Assembly: GCA_963277665.1 (NCBI GenBank) | Contig: OY728133.1 | Location: 392,721,962-392,785,961, forward strand | Reading direction: 5' to 3' | Length of the DNA: 64,000 bases | DNA from: Viscum album | Lineage: Eukaryota; Streptophyta; Magnoliopsida; Santalales; Viscaceae | Shown here: piece after piece, positions 1 to 10,497 of the stretch | How the letters are laid out: each line of letters opens with the position of its first letter | How positions within the stretch are numbered: the first letter of the stretch is position 1 | Notes under the pieces: model-generated | Database searches by the model: none | What the model saw: the letters and a program-made list of their open reading frames with translations, nothing else | Told to the model about the DNA's origin: nothing | Position numbers and translations under genes: made by a program

Positions 1-3000
1 TAAAAATATATTTTCTTCTTATTGTCCCACAAACCATTGGTATAATGATAATATCCAAGTTCTATTTCCACCTTGATAGAATATTAAACAATTTATTTAT
101 AGCTACCAAACCCCTTAGAGTTAATTCTTTTCAAAGACGTGGTTTTAAGCCACTAAATAAAGGATCTATTATTATTTCATTGTTAATTATAAAACCATAG
201 GTGTACCTTATAAGTAAAATAAATTTCAATTCATAGGTTCCAATGGATTCATCATAATTTTTATTTGAATCCAATAATTCTCTCTCCATTTTAGTGGGAA
301 GATATTAAGAAAATTTTTTTTAAAAAACATCTTTATGAACTCCAATGATTCCATGTAAACAATTTATTTATCTTGACTCATGTTATTGATTAGGTTATAC
401 CATTGATATACCTCACCTTAAAAAGAATAAAAGGATAAAATAACCTTTTCATGATATGAAAACTGGATAATAGAAAATATATTTTATGTTTTTTGGATCC
501 TCTACTCAGAAATTAGTGGATCAGAATTACAAAAAAGGAAGGGTGGATGTTGCGATGTGAAGGACTAAATGGAGAGGATCTTCTTATTTGGGATGTTTGA
601 GAGTTTGAAATGGTTTTTATTATTGTTCATAACTTGATAAATTTGGATGGTCATCACCAAAGATTTTTTACTCTTTCCCCCATCTCATTAGGTTACTCCA
701 TGGTAAAATCATTACATGGTCTATTTCACTCATTGTTTACTCATTTCCTCCCAATTTTAGACATTATATAAAACTAAAAATAATGGTATGAGTACCAAGA
801 AATAATGACTAAAATAATAAATCATTTTATATGGGAAATCAACCCGAATATTTCTAAAATAATGATGCCTTCATTTAAACCTATGTCATTTTAGGTTCAT
901 CTTACATCACTTTTGGTCCAACATAAGTTGTTTTAAGTTTTATCCTTTTACTCTTTATAACCTCGTCCAAAAAAATAAAGCCCACTATGATAACAACTAA
1001 GATGAATCTTCCTTAACATATATTAAAATTACATCATTCTACATGAATATGCATTACATATCATAATAAATCACGCCCCAAAACCTATAATTATTGTGTA
1101 TTTGGATATTAGCTACCTGAAATTCTTATTTTACAATAACTATTCAATATTTACCAAAAAAATCTCTACATATTATATCCTTCCATATATGTCACCCATA
1201 ATAATCCTCTTTATTTTCTAAGTAAATGAAACATAAGAAAGAGGTGAGCTCAAATGCCCGAAAAGGGTAGACATAAGAGATAAAAATCTGAGATTATAAG
1301 ATAGAATAAGATTAACATGTGGTTATAAGAACATAATCATGGTGAATAATCTAAGGAAATAATACCTAAGAAAACATAAATCATAAATCATGAGTCCTGA
1401 CATAAGGGTTTTGAAATAACATAATACATGGGTAATAGGATTGTGGAAGCATGATTCAATAATCATGAGCTATGAAAACATAACAAAGGGATTTTTCATA
1501 ACCTATATTTTTACCATTATAATTTAGAATATATATAAGCATATAAAATCATTTATTATGTCAAGGAATATTTCTAAGGATATAATCACATAGTGGGTAG
1601 AATCTAGTATTAGATTGAGTTCACTCCCTATTTCATAAACGTAGTGAAAATAGTCCTTTTAGGGTTTGGGTTCACTACCCATTATCATATACATGGTGGA
1701 TAGAGTTCTTTATGGGTTTGGTTTTACATTATATTCCCATATACATAGTGTACCTATCCCCTGGTGGGGTTTTTTACAATCCCCATTTCTATATACATAG
1801 TGGACAGACTCTTTTATGGTTTTTCATTTACTCCCCATTCTCATATAAATAGTTTACAATGTCTTGTATGGGTTTTTGTTCCATCCCCATTCCAATATAC
1901 ATAGTGGATAGAGTCCCTTGCGGGTTTATTCACTTCATATTCCTATATACATAGTGAAAATTGTAACTTAAGGGTTTAAAGATCCCCTTACGGGTTTGAG
2001 TTCATTCTTTATTCCCATATAAATAATGAATAGAGTCCCTTGGGGGATTGGATTAACTCCTCATTCCTTATCATATCATGACATATAATTCATTATCCAT
2101 TACTTTTTCGGGCTATATAATTCTATTCCCACCAATTATATAATGAAAAATCATGCATATTTGTGTCACTTGAAAGCATTCATAATTCTATCGTGGCTTA
2201 ACTAACCTATGAGAAATAAATGGGTTTCATAAAAATTTCTATAATATATTGTCATAATTAATACAAATAAATATGGTGGATGGTATCATTAGAGAATAAT
2301 ACAAAGAAATATTTTTTCCTTTTGATAACATTTATTTTTAAAAGAAAATAACATATAATTTTTTAGAAAATAAATGAGAAATTAAATAAAAGTGACTTTA
2401 CATAATTAATAAAACATGTAATGTAACCTTCACAAAGAATAATAAGGAAAACTATGATCGAAAGTAGTCATGTGAAAAGTGTTAAAAATGATTATGTTTA
2501 CACTTTTGTAAAAAAACTAAAATTCAATAGAAAATTACCTTATGAAATAATAGAATTAGAGGTAAGGAAATATATAAAATAATATGAAAACTACGAACAT
2601 GGAGGAGAAATATTCCCAAAATAAAATAAGATACAAGGTCAGATCCACAAACAAGAATCTTTTCAGTTGAATTGTGATACAAAGGGAGGTAAAATGGAAA
2701 AAAGACATGTAAATCTTAGAAATAAGAAAATGAGAATAAAATAGATGGTTTTTTTGTAGAGAAAGAACTTAAAATTTGCCCCATTGTAATTTTAGTCTTA
2801 AACAATCATAATTTTAATGTGTTATTGGAAAGAAATCATTACCTCAGATTTTATTTTGGTTGAAGATGCCCGAACTCTGTTGAAGACTTGAATCTTTACT
2901 TTGAGAGCCTCATGGAAATTTTGGGATTTGGGACTCCTTATTGTGGCTAGATGTTACCATATGTGGGATAATATTTTATTGGAGATTATTTAGTTATGGA

Positions 3001-4000
3001 TTAAAGATGAAACGAAATGAAAGGTGTGGGCCTATGTGGGTAGATGGGGGTCATTTTATAAGTGATATCGAGGGGAATTTTCACAAATAAACATTCTATA
3101 ATGTGGAAGGAATGTATTTTTACATGGAATTTTGATCCAAAGTAGAAAAATAATTGAGATCGGATAGGTCTGGTAGATAATTCCCTCATCCACTCATTTA
3201 TAATTAATTTTTTATGCTATTTTATGTATTTACCCTTTAGTTAAATGATTTTACCTTGTTTTACATTTTCTATGGTAACTCAGTTTTTTCCTAGGTAACT
3301 TATTATCATGTCTATTGAAATTGATATTATTAAATAAAATTACATGTTGATCCCAAAAACAAAATCTATTTTATTGTATTCAATTTCTAAAAGTGATAAA
3401 AATTACTTTTAATATAAGAACATATAACACATACAAACATTTTAAAAAATGTATTTTTAATAATAAAAATGATTTTTTTTATTCCATTACAAGTAATAAT
3501 AATTATATTATTTGTAATTTTTTTTTGAATATATATATCATTTCATTAAAATAATTATTTAATAGAGATCGTTTTAATGATTAAAAAAATTACACAATAT
3601 ATAGAAAAAACAATTTTTGAGAAAAATAAGTCTTTTTAACATGAATGATTTTTATCACATCCCATTAATTATTTATCTTATAACCATTAAATATTATCAA
3701 TACATTAATATTATAATATTTATTTGTATTTTATTGAAATATCAAATCACTATTTAAAAATTATAATATGAATCAAATAGAAATACATATTTATAATATA
3801 GTATTCTGATTAATTATTATCTTATTATTCCATTCCATATTTGTTTATTATATTTGAATTACATTAATTGTATTTTTTTATTAAAACTCGTAATGTGTTC
3901 CATTTTATATTGTAATATTATACAGTAGTGAAATATATTTTTTCATTTTGTTAAGTATTTCATATATCATAATCATTAAAACATGGTATTTAATCAATTG
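1..4000 (-). repeat. Diverged family X long repeat, inverted copy E
   Basis: This is AT-rich non-coding DNA. Landmarks match the reverse complement of the family X copies elsewhere in the window. They include the 'aggtgagctcaaatg' block near 1240 (compare 23300 and 40675), a minisatellite at 1620-2070 that corresponds to about 22900-23030, and a stretch near 3270-3320 that matches 44290-44340 and 32930-32960. The order runs opposite to the copy at 20.4-23.5 kb, so this copy lies on the minus strand. Boundaries are uncertain, and I recognise nothing in the first kilobase on its own. The short reading frames here, such as 3001-3189, are not supported as genes. Confidence 0.4.
1617..2070. repeat. 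Minisatellite, about 8 units of 48-55 bp (one interval 69 bp)
   Basis: The motif 'catatacatagtggatag' recurs with variants near 1637, 1690, 1743, 1791, 1846, 1896, 1948 and 2017, each followed by a 'gggtttgg..ttcactcccc' segment. It is an expanded version of the 'gggagtgaaccc..ccactatgat' segment found on the other strand in the family X copies at about 22.9-23.0 kb and 29.3-29.4 kb. Confidence 0.75.
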
Positions 4001-4600
4001 GTAATTCATACTAAAATCATAGAGTGTTACATGGTTGACAACCTTGTTTTTCAAAAAAATACCCATGTACGTCCAGGATTTAAGGGTAAGAAACCAAATA
4101 TATAGCATCTTGTTTACCCAGATAATGATCCCTGAAAAAGTTCACATCAATTTTTTTGGATTAGATTTGTTAGATTTCAATTAGGATCCTATGAGTCATA
4201 TTTGTACAACTACCAAGCATACTTTTCACATTCAATAATTGATAAAATTTTGGTTGTAGCTAATAATTACATTATATAGGGACAATATGTATCAAGTGAT
4301 GATAAAAATAGTCAATTTCATCAGTTTTCATGAAGATATTCAATATAAAGGTCAATTTTAAATTTTTAGGATTAATACACTCACTAGGTATAATACCCCA
4401 ATACACATTGATCTGATTTTTTGAATTAACATTATAACTCCTTGAATTTTCCAAACATAGTTCATGCATCATTTGAACAATAGAAGATTATACCTAATGA
4501 TGGACTTATAATTCCTATAAGGAATTATATAATAGTTAATTTTTTAAAATTTTCAATGTAGTATGAAATGATTATCTCTTTGCTCTAGTCTACCAGACTC
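4001..4600. other. AT-rich DNA with nothing recognised
   Basis: No coding signal, repeat boundary or RNA gene is visible. The short reading frames at 3905-4108 and 4272-4472 are AT-rich chance frames. Confidence 0.4.
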
Positions 4601-5508
4601 TCATCATCATCACATTATTGCAATCACAAACAAACATAGTATCCTGAGGTTTCCCAAACCCACACTCTCGAGTTTAGTTCTAAAAACACATACATTACAC
4701 ATGAGATTTAATACCAAGTGATATGGCCTAAGATAAACATATCTATATTTTAAAACATTTCCATAAGTTAAGAATTACATCCACAAATAAAAAACTCCAT
4801 CCTAAGAACAAAAGGATTAGTGTTTTTGGGGATCATCAACATTATAAACTTATTTTATGATACTTTTGAACATTTATATATAATAAAACCACACTATAAC
4901 CCCATATATACTACTCATAGGTTATACACATCTTCATAACCTATGTAATAAAAATATAATAAATGGGTGAGCTTAAAATCTTTATAAGATAAAACTCATA
5001 AACACGTCATCAAGGTTTAGGTTGTAAGCAATGAGATGAGAAGGGGAGAAATATATTATTAAAAAGGACATTGAAAAATAAAAGTTGATTATAATATAGG
5101 ATATATATTCATGTAATATCAAAATAGAAAACACATAACATGGTATAAGAGTTCAAAAACATGAGATAATAAACATGATTCATTGAGAATAGTTATAGGA
5201 ATACAGATTTGGTATATTATGAAAATAAATCATAAAAATAAACTATAAAAGTAACAAAGGTATAGAAATAATAAAATAGAGAATCATGAATCAATACACA
5301 TTTCCCATAACATGGTGGATCATTAATCACTTACTGATTCCCAAAGTGGAACATGCATCACAACTTAGTTCCCATAAATATAGTGGAGCAAGAATCACTA
5401 CGTGATTCCCATAAACATAGTGGAATGAGAATCACTACTTGAATCCCATAACAAAGTAAAGTAGGCATCAATTACTAAATACAATATTATATTAGATTAT
5501 ACATCAAT
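4601..5508 (-). repeat. Partial inverted copy F of family X
   Basis: The block near 4950-4990 ('aatgggtgagcttaaaatc') and the short repeats at 5300-5470 resemble, in reverse, the distal part of the family X unit (compare 22.9-23.5 kb and 40.4-41.2 kb). It abuts the start of the + strand copy at about 5509, so two family X pieces meet head to head. Similarity is weak and boundaries are approximate. Confidence 0.35.
5305..5470. repeat. Short tandem repeat, about 4 units of roughly 40 bp
   Basis: The motif 'ttcccataaacatagtgga' recurs with variants near 5310, 5338, 5366, 5406 and 5446, alternating with 'gcatcaatcacta'-like sequence. It is a shorter relative of the minisatellite at 1617-2070. 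Confidence 0.6.
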
Positions 5509-6309
5509 ATTAACACCCTAATATTTTTTAATATATTTCTCTTTAAATTAATTATTAGTGTTTGATAGCTTGCTTGACATGCAACACCGAGCTTTAATGA
5601 ATTATGATATATTATAACCTAGCTATTAAATTGGGGGAATAAATAAGAATAAACACATTATGAAAAATAACTATAATGGATTTAAAAAATAAAATTTATT
5701 AATTAATTTATAATGAATAATTACATAGTAGTTAGTAAAATCATTTTATGCTTTAAAAAATATGTCTTCTTCAAAAAGGGTTTTTATTACATTTGTTCAT
5801 GGATATTATAATTAATATATTCCGTTTTTAGAAATAGTTTTTGAATAAATTAATTTCATTTTTTAAATTATCATGTCAATTTTATAATAGGTTGAATTTT
5901 TGAGATTTTTCTAAAATGATTCTTTTTTATTAAATAGTAAAAAATAATAATTTTTATAAAACCACCGTTTATTTTCTTCAAATAAAGTAATTTAAATTTA
6001 CCATTATATATATTTTTTGGTTTCAAAGTAATATAAGATTTTATTTATTAAATATAATCTAAATAAATCCATATGAATCAACATTATATTTATTTTTGGT
6101 AGAATTACATGATTACGCTTAAAATGCGTTTTTCAAAAAAAATCATTACATTCTACACATTTATATTAAAATTGATTTATTAATCTTATATAAATTAAAT
6201 ATTAAAAACTGGATCCCAAATTTTAAATTAATAGGTTCAAATTTGGTAAATAGTTCCTTTTTATTTTTTGTCATTACAAGTAGTAACTATGGTGAATATT
6301 TGTCACCTT
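5509..6309 (+). repeat. Family X LTR-like unit, copy A, segment 1
   Basis: The segment starts at a degenerate TGTAACACCC-type terminus (TAACACCCTAATATTTT at 5511) and aligns by eye, base block by base block, with copy B from 25296. The two share 'tttctctttaaat', 'atgatatattataacctag' and 'tttggtaaatagtt'. A plant Ty3/gypsy LTR typically starts TGTAACACCC, so this reads as the beginning of a very long LTR. It is cut at 6309/6310 by the copia derivative at 6315-9723 and resumes at 9724. Confidence 0.6.
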
Positions 6310-6314
6310 GATAA
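6310..6314. repeat. Target-site duplication GATAA, left copy
   Basis: GATAA directly precedes the TGTTGGG terminus at 6315 and is repeated at 9724-9728, directly after the terminus ...TACAACA. A 5-bp duplication is the hallmark of LTR retrotransposon integration. Confidence 0.85.
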
Positions 6315-7027
6315 TGTTGGGTCGGAGAAAACGGGGAAAATATGGCAAGTGGGGGGTGAATTGCCTTTTAAAAAAAAGATTAACAAATTAAAAATCAAAG
6401 TAAAGAATGCAGTGGAAATAAATAAGGCAAGACACAAGAAATTGATAACGGAGTTCGGCCAAAACCCGGCCTACGTCTCTGCTCCCAACTCAACCGTTGA
6501 GAGATTCCTACCGCTTGCTTTTCAATGGTTTTAGCAAGAAACCCACTAGGCTTTGAGGTAGCACTAGGACCTATTACAGCTTTCTTTTATTGGTTAAGCA
6601 AGAACCCACTTACTTTTAATGGTTTTGCAAGAACCCACTATCCTTCTTACAGGTGAAGGATAGCTCACCTATGTCTCAAGCTTTTTAAAGGAAAAGCTTG
6701 TGAACCTCTTCACACCTTAGTGGTGATGTGAAACCCAAAGGAAAGAGGGGATGAGAAAATTGGGATTTTGTAGGCACAAACTCAAATTTAAGCGCAAAAA
6801 GAATAAAACAATAAAAACCGTATTTGGAGAAGTCTTGGGCGCCTTTGATTGATTGGAGATGTTGAAGGCTGCTTCCAAGCTTCTTTGAAGGGGCTCCTTG
6901 GATGTGGAAGTTGTTGGAGCTATTGGGGTTCCCTTGGAGGAAGTCGCCGGAGGTTGGCCAATTGATGCAAAATATGTCTGTGGGCTTCCGTATAGTTCCG
7001 GTTAATGTCCGGGGCTTCCTTGGCCTT

Positions 7028-7035
7028 TATTTATA
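7028..7035 (-). promoter_or_regulatory. TATA box of the copia derivative LTR
   Basis: On the minus strand the sequence is CCTATAAATAAAGG, with TATAAATA at the core. It lies about 110 bp downstream, in element orientation, of the palindromic box array, which fits a U3 promoter. The same sequence is present at 9138-9145 in the truncated 5' LTR. Confidence 0.6.
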
Positions 7036-7142
7036 GGCATGGAACCCTTGGGGAGGCTTCGGAGCCGTTGGAGAGGCTAAAAGAGCCGTTGGGAGCCAAG
7101 TGGGCCAGCCTGGTCAAACTGCAACGGCTAGTTTGACTGGCT

Positions 7143-7472
7143 CCACCGGCTGGCCGGTACAGTCCCACCGGTTGGCCGGTGTGTGCAAAAAGGCATAGGA
7201 TTCTTGTCCAGGGGCCACCGGCTGACCGGTGCCAGAGCCACCGGCTGGCCGGTGGCAAGACAGTAGCTGGCACTGTTGGGAGAGGGTTCCACCGGCTGGC
7301 CGGTGCTGAGGCCACCGGTTGGCCGGTGGGGAGGCAGTAGCTTCCTCTTCTGTGCAGGTGCCACCGGCTGGCCGCTGGTGTGCCACCGGTTGGCCGGTGG
7401 TCTGGACAGAAGGATGCCTTCTGTCCAGGCTCCATCGGCTGGTCGGTGGTGAAGCCACCGGTTGGCCGGTGG
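7143..7472 (-). repeat. GC-rich palindromic box array in U3 (10 boxes)
   Basis: There are ten copies of an 18-bp box, CCACCGGYTGGCCGGTGG, at 7143, 7165, 7215, 7238, 7289, 7312, 7361, 7383, 7432 and 7455. Each has 7-bp inverted arms (CCACCGG/CCGGTGG) around a YTGG centre. Boxes come in pairs 22-23 bp apart, and the pairs recur every 71-74 bp (about seven helical turns). The array sits just upstream of the TATA box in element orientation. Confidence 0.9.
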
Positions 7473-7613
7473 ACTGAAAATCAGTCCATTTGGGCCTTCT
7501 TGCTTTCCTGAATTGATTCCTATCATCCAAAAACACTTGAAAGAGGATTAGATAAATATGAGGGTGATTGTGATCATGAAAATAAAACAATGAGGGGAAC
7601 GAGATGTACAACA

Positions 7614-7626
7614 ATCTCCCCCTATT
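7614..7626 (-). other. Polypurine tract of the copia derivative
   Basis: On the minus strand the sequence AATAGGGGGAGAT directly abuts the 3' LTR terminus TGTTGTAC. This is the expected primer for plus-strand DNA synthesis and it fixes the minus orientation. Confidence 0.88.
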
Positions 7627-7979
7627 TTGATGATCACACTCACCAAAACAATTAATGTAAAAACATGAAATTGAAAGGAAATGCTAAGCATGATGAAAAG
7701 GATTCTCCCCCAATCAATCAAGAAATTTCTCCCCCTTTGTGATTATCAAAATAGAATGGGGCATAAAACTTGATTGAGGGATAAGATTTGAAAAACAAGA
7801 TTGAGATTTGAAAATCAATTGAGATTTTTGAAATTGAAATGAAAATTTGAATAACAGTTTGAATTGAAAGTTTTGAATCAAAAACCAAATGAAATTTGAA
7901 ATTTGAAACCAAAAGTTGAAATTGAAAGTTTGAAAAAATTCTTAAACAAACTCAACTCCCCCGAAATAAAAATAATAAA
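7627..7979 (-). other. 3' untranslated region of the copia derivative
   Basis: This AT-rich stretch lies between the Gag stop and the polypurine tract. It holds a second purine-rich block on the minus strand near 7724-7740 (AAAGGGGGAG type) and irregular 'ttgaaattgaaa' repeats at about 7790-7935. No pol sequence is present, although pol would lie here in an autonomous element. Confidence 0.6.
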
Positions 7980-9006
7980 TCACCGGGGAGAGGTATTTTG
8001 AAAAGAGAGAATTTTAGGCCCGGAGAGACTCGCAAGAAGGGATTTTTCAATCCAAACTTGTCTCATGGCGGGTCTTCTCCTATAAAACTCGTCCGAATAA
8101 AAAATCGATTTGGGCCTACCATACCGGGCGTTTTTACAATTACATTCATAAATGAGGTGCCCGGGTTTCTTACAATAATTACAAAATTTGAATTGGGAGC
8201 TCCCCCTTACAAAAATAGTGGGTGCATGGGAGGAGGAGGCTTGGTTGGTATAGCCAAGTCCATTGGTGGTTCTAGAAACCCTTTGAGAACCCAATAATTT
8301 GGTCAAATTTTGTTCACCTTGGGTGAACTTGGCTAGGGATTCTCTAAGGTCCTTGATGGTTGATTCCAAAGAATCAATATTTGGGAAATTTTGGATTTTT
8401 AGGGAGAGTTCCTCCTTCTCTTTGAGAAGTTGGTCTTTTTCAGAGGAAAGTTTTTTGAAATTCTTTTTCAAAGAAACAAATTTTGAAGAGAGTTCATGAA
8501 AACCATTTTCAAGTTGGTCTCTAGCATGTTGGAGTTCTTCATATGATAAATGATTAAAAGAATTTGAAGAACTAGAGGATGAAGAGGAGGAAGAGGAGAA
8601 AGATACCTCATGTTTTGCCATTAGGCATTTTTTACCTTGGTCGCTCGAGGAGAAGGAGGAGAAGGAGGAGCTATCACTCCAAGATGCCTTTGAAGCCTTC
8701 TTCTTTTTCTTCTTCTTGGCCCTTTTCTTGTGAAGTGGGAAAGCGGGTACGGATTTTGCATCGGGTTCTTGCTTTTGAGCCTTGCTAGTACCTTCATGGG
8801 TAAGTTCTAAAAGCTTCCAAATATCATGAGAAGATGTGCAAGAAGAAATATAATCAAAAACATTACGATCAAGACCACAATGAAGAGCGTTCATGGCTTT
8901 GCCATCAAGCTCAAAATAAGCAATGTCATTGGGGGTCCATTTTGACTCATCGGGAGAGGAGAGCGTAAAACCATGCATAACAATTCTAAAAATAGGATAT
9001 CCAATA
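7980..9006 (-). pseudogene. gag: Truncated, internally deleted copia Gag
   Basis: An open frame of 332 codons runs from an internal ATG at 8978 to a stop at 7980. The same frame stays open upstream to the LTR junction at 9006, so the natural start is lost. The N-terminal 60-70 residues match the C-terminal half of a copia UBN2-type Gag domain, with motifs such as KAMNALHCGL, DIWKLLELTHEGTS. The rest of that domain is deleted after THEGTS. Next come a lysine-rich stretch, two serine-rich runs, a predicted coiled coil (about residues 145-225, rich in E, K and L) and a GLGY motif. A CCHC zinc knuckle, CNYCKKPGHLIYEC, lies near residue 271. After a QVWIEK segment the frame runs into 3' untranslated sequence and stops, because pol is missing. 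In an intact element Gag packages the RNA. This fragment may still be translatable, but whether it works is unknown. Confidence 0.85.
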
Positions 9007-9723
9007 CTTGGATGTGGAAGTTGTTGGAGCTATTGGGGTTCCCTTGGAGGAAGTCGCCGGAGGTTGGCCAATTGATGCAAAATATGTCCGTGGGCTTCTG
9101 TATAGTTCCGGTTAATGTCTGGGGCTTCCTTGGCCTTTATTTATAGGCATGGAACCCTTGGGGAGGCTTCGGAGCCGTTGGAGAGGCTAAAAGAGCCGTT
9201 GGGAGCCAAGTGGGCCAGCCTGGTCAAACTGCAACGGCTAGTTTGACTGGCTCCACCGGCTGGCCGGTACAGTCCCACCGGTTGGCCGGTGTGTGCAAAA
9301 AGGCATAGGATTCCTGTCCAGGGGACACCAGCTGATCGGTGCCAGAGCCACCAGCTGGCCGGTGGCAAGACAGTAGCTGGCACTGTTGGGAGAGGGTTCC
9401 ACCGGCTGGCCGGTGCTGAGGCCACCGGTTGGCCGGTGGGGAGGCAGTAGCTTCCTCTTCTGTGCAGGTGCCACCGGCTGGCCGCTGGTGTGCCACCGGT
9501 TGGCCGGTGGTCTGGACAGAAGGATGCCTTCTGTCCAGGCTCCATCGGCTGGCCGGTGGTGAAGCCACCGGTTGGCCGGTGGACTGAAAATCAGTCCATT
9601 TGGGCCTTCTTGCTTTCCTGAATTGATTCCTATCATCCAAAAACACTTGAAAGAGGATTAGATAAATATGAGGGTGATTGTGATCATGAAAATAAAACAA
9701 CGAGGGGAACGAGATGTACAACA
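9007..9723 (-). repeat. Truncated 5' LTR of the copia derivative (717 bp)
   Basis: It is identical in length to 6897-7613, with about ten substitutions, nearly all transitions. In element orientation it keeps U3, the box array (9253-9582) and the TATA box but has lost the distal 582 bp. The break at 9006/9007 joins LTR sequence directly to gag. Several substitutions fall inside the palindromic boxes at CG or CHG sites, for example CCGG to CCAG. Confidence 0.88.
9253..9582 (-). repeat. GC-rich palindromic box array, second LTR copy
   Basis: It has the same ten boxes as 7143-7472, offset by 2110 bp. Boxes 3 and 4 are damaged here by substitutions (ACACCAGCTGATCGG and CCACCAGCTGG), whereas box 9 is closer to consensus than in the other LTR. 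Confidence 0.88.
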
Positions 9724-10497
9724 GATAAGACTAAAATGGGTAATATTGGGTTAAAACTATGAGATAAGGTCTAAAAATCAACCTAACACTTGATTTTATT
9801 TAATATTATCATATTAATTCAACCATATCCACTCTAACTTTGAAAATATGGGATTTTTGTTTTATTTTCCTTTGATAATGACATTTATATTATTTTAAGT
9901 TAAGAAACTTACAGAATCACATTCTTTATTTTAATATCTATAAAATATTTTCATTGGAATAAAAAGAATTTATAATCGGTTATAAATGGTAATTTTTAAT
10001 TCTAATACATTTTTTTTATGATAGTAATTTATTTTTTATTTTTAGGAATGATATAATTACCTTAAATTCTTACATAATGACAATAAAGTTATTGGAAAAA
10101 ACAGTAGAAAAATCATGGTAAATTATTTAAAAGTAAAAAAATTAATATTTTTTGGATGAATTATGGTATGCCAAAAATTTAATATGTAATTATAATTATA
10201 AATTATTGTAAATTTATTTTGTATTTGTATTACATTACTGTCTTGATATCTTTGAATTCAAATTAAAAGAATACTCCCAAAAATGTATTTAATGATATTT
10301 TATGTTACGTAATATTTAATTAAATGTTTTAAAAATAAAAACAATATTTCAAGAGAATATGTTGAAGGGAAATAGTTTGAAATTTCATAAATGGACTATT
10401 TCTGAGCCATTTTCACCATAGAAGTAAATTTATTACCCTTAAAAGCTAAATAACGTGTTATTGTGGTTGAGGTAAAAAATGGTTAATGAAGGGGTTA
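9724..10497 (+). repeat. Family X copy A, segment 2
   Basis: It begins with the right-hand GATAA duplication (9724-9728) and continues the family X alignment exactly where segment 1 stopped. 'gagataaggtct' at 9760 matches 26141, and 'attttcctttgataatg' at 9864 matches 26244. The alignment continues to about 10495, matching about 26870. It is interrupted there by the old copia element. Confidence 0.6.

Larger units (their letters stand above)
6315..7613 (-). repeat. 3' LTR of the copia derivative (full length, 1299 bp)
   Basis: On the plus strand it runs from TGTTGGG to TACAACA. Its last 717 bp (6897-7613) are repeated at 9007-9723 with no indels. In element orientation it contains a U3 full of GC-rich palindromic boxes, then a TATA box at about 7035-7028, then about 700 bp of R-U5. 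The U5 part (6525-6640) contains a short duplicated segment with 'gcaagaacccact'. GC content is far above that of the surrounding DNA. The overlapping proline-rich reading frames at 7031-7614 are by-products of the box array, not genes. Confidence 0.88.
6315..9723 (-). mobile_element. Non-autonomous, internally deleted Ty1/copia LTR retrotransposon
   Basis: The element is bounded by TGTTG...CAACA with a perfect 5-bp duplication GATAA. Orientation is minus: the Gag frame, the polypurine tract and the TATA box all read leftwards. In that orientation the order is a 3'-truncated 5' LTR (9723 to 9007), a truncated gag (about 9006 to 7980), about 350 bp of 3' untranslated DNA, the polypurine tract, and a full 3' LTR (7613 to 6315). 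Three deletions are inferred. The first removes the distal 582 bp of the 5' LTR, the primer site, the leader and the Gag N-terminus. The second removes the middle of the Gag UBN2-type domain. The third removes all of pol. The two LTRs differ at about 10 of 717 shared positions, so this is the youngest recognisable insertion here. It lies within family X copy A, which continues on both sides. Confidence 0.9.

Noticed and set aside
7143..7472. CRISPR-like array of regularly spaced palindromic repeats
   Set aside because: Spacing alternates between about 22 and 50 bp, the spacers are short and repeated, the array is duplicated in two LTRs, and the context is a plant retroelement.
7031..7614. Overlapping proline/arginine-rich frames of 132-166 codons (also 9141-9721)
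   Set aside because: They are translations of the palindromic GC boxes in three frames, duplicated in both LTR copies and antisense to nothing coding.
8299..8788. Plus-strand frames opposite the copia gag (also 7998-8297)
   Set aside because: They are antisense shadows of the minus-strand Gag frame, made open by its serine and lysine runs.
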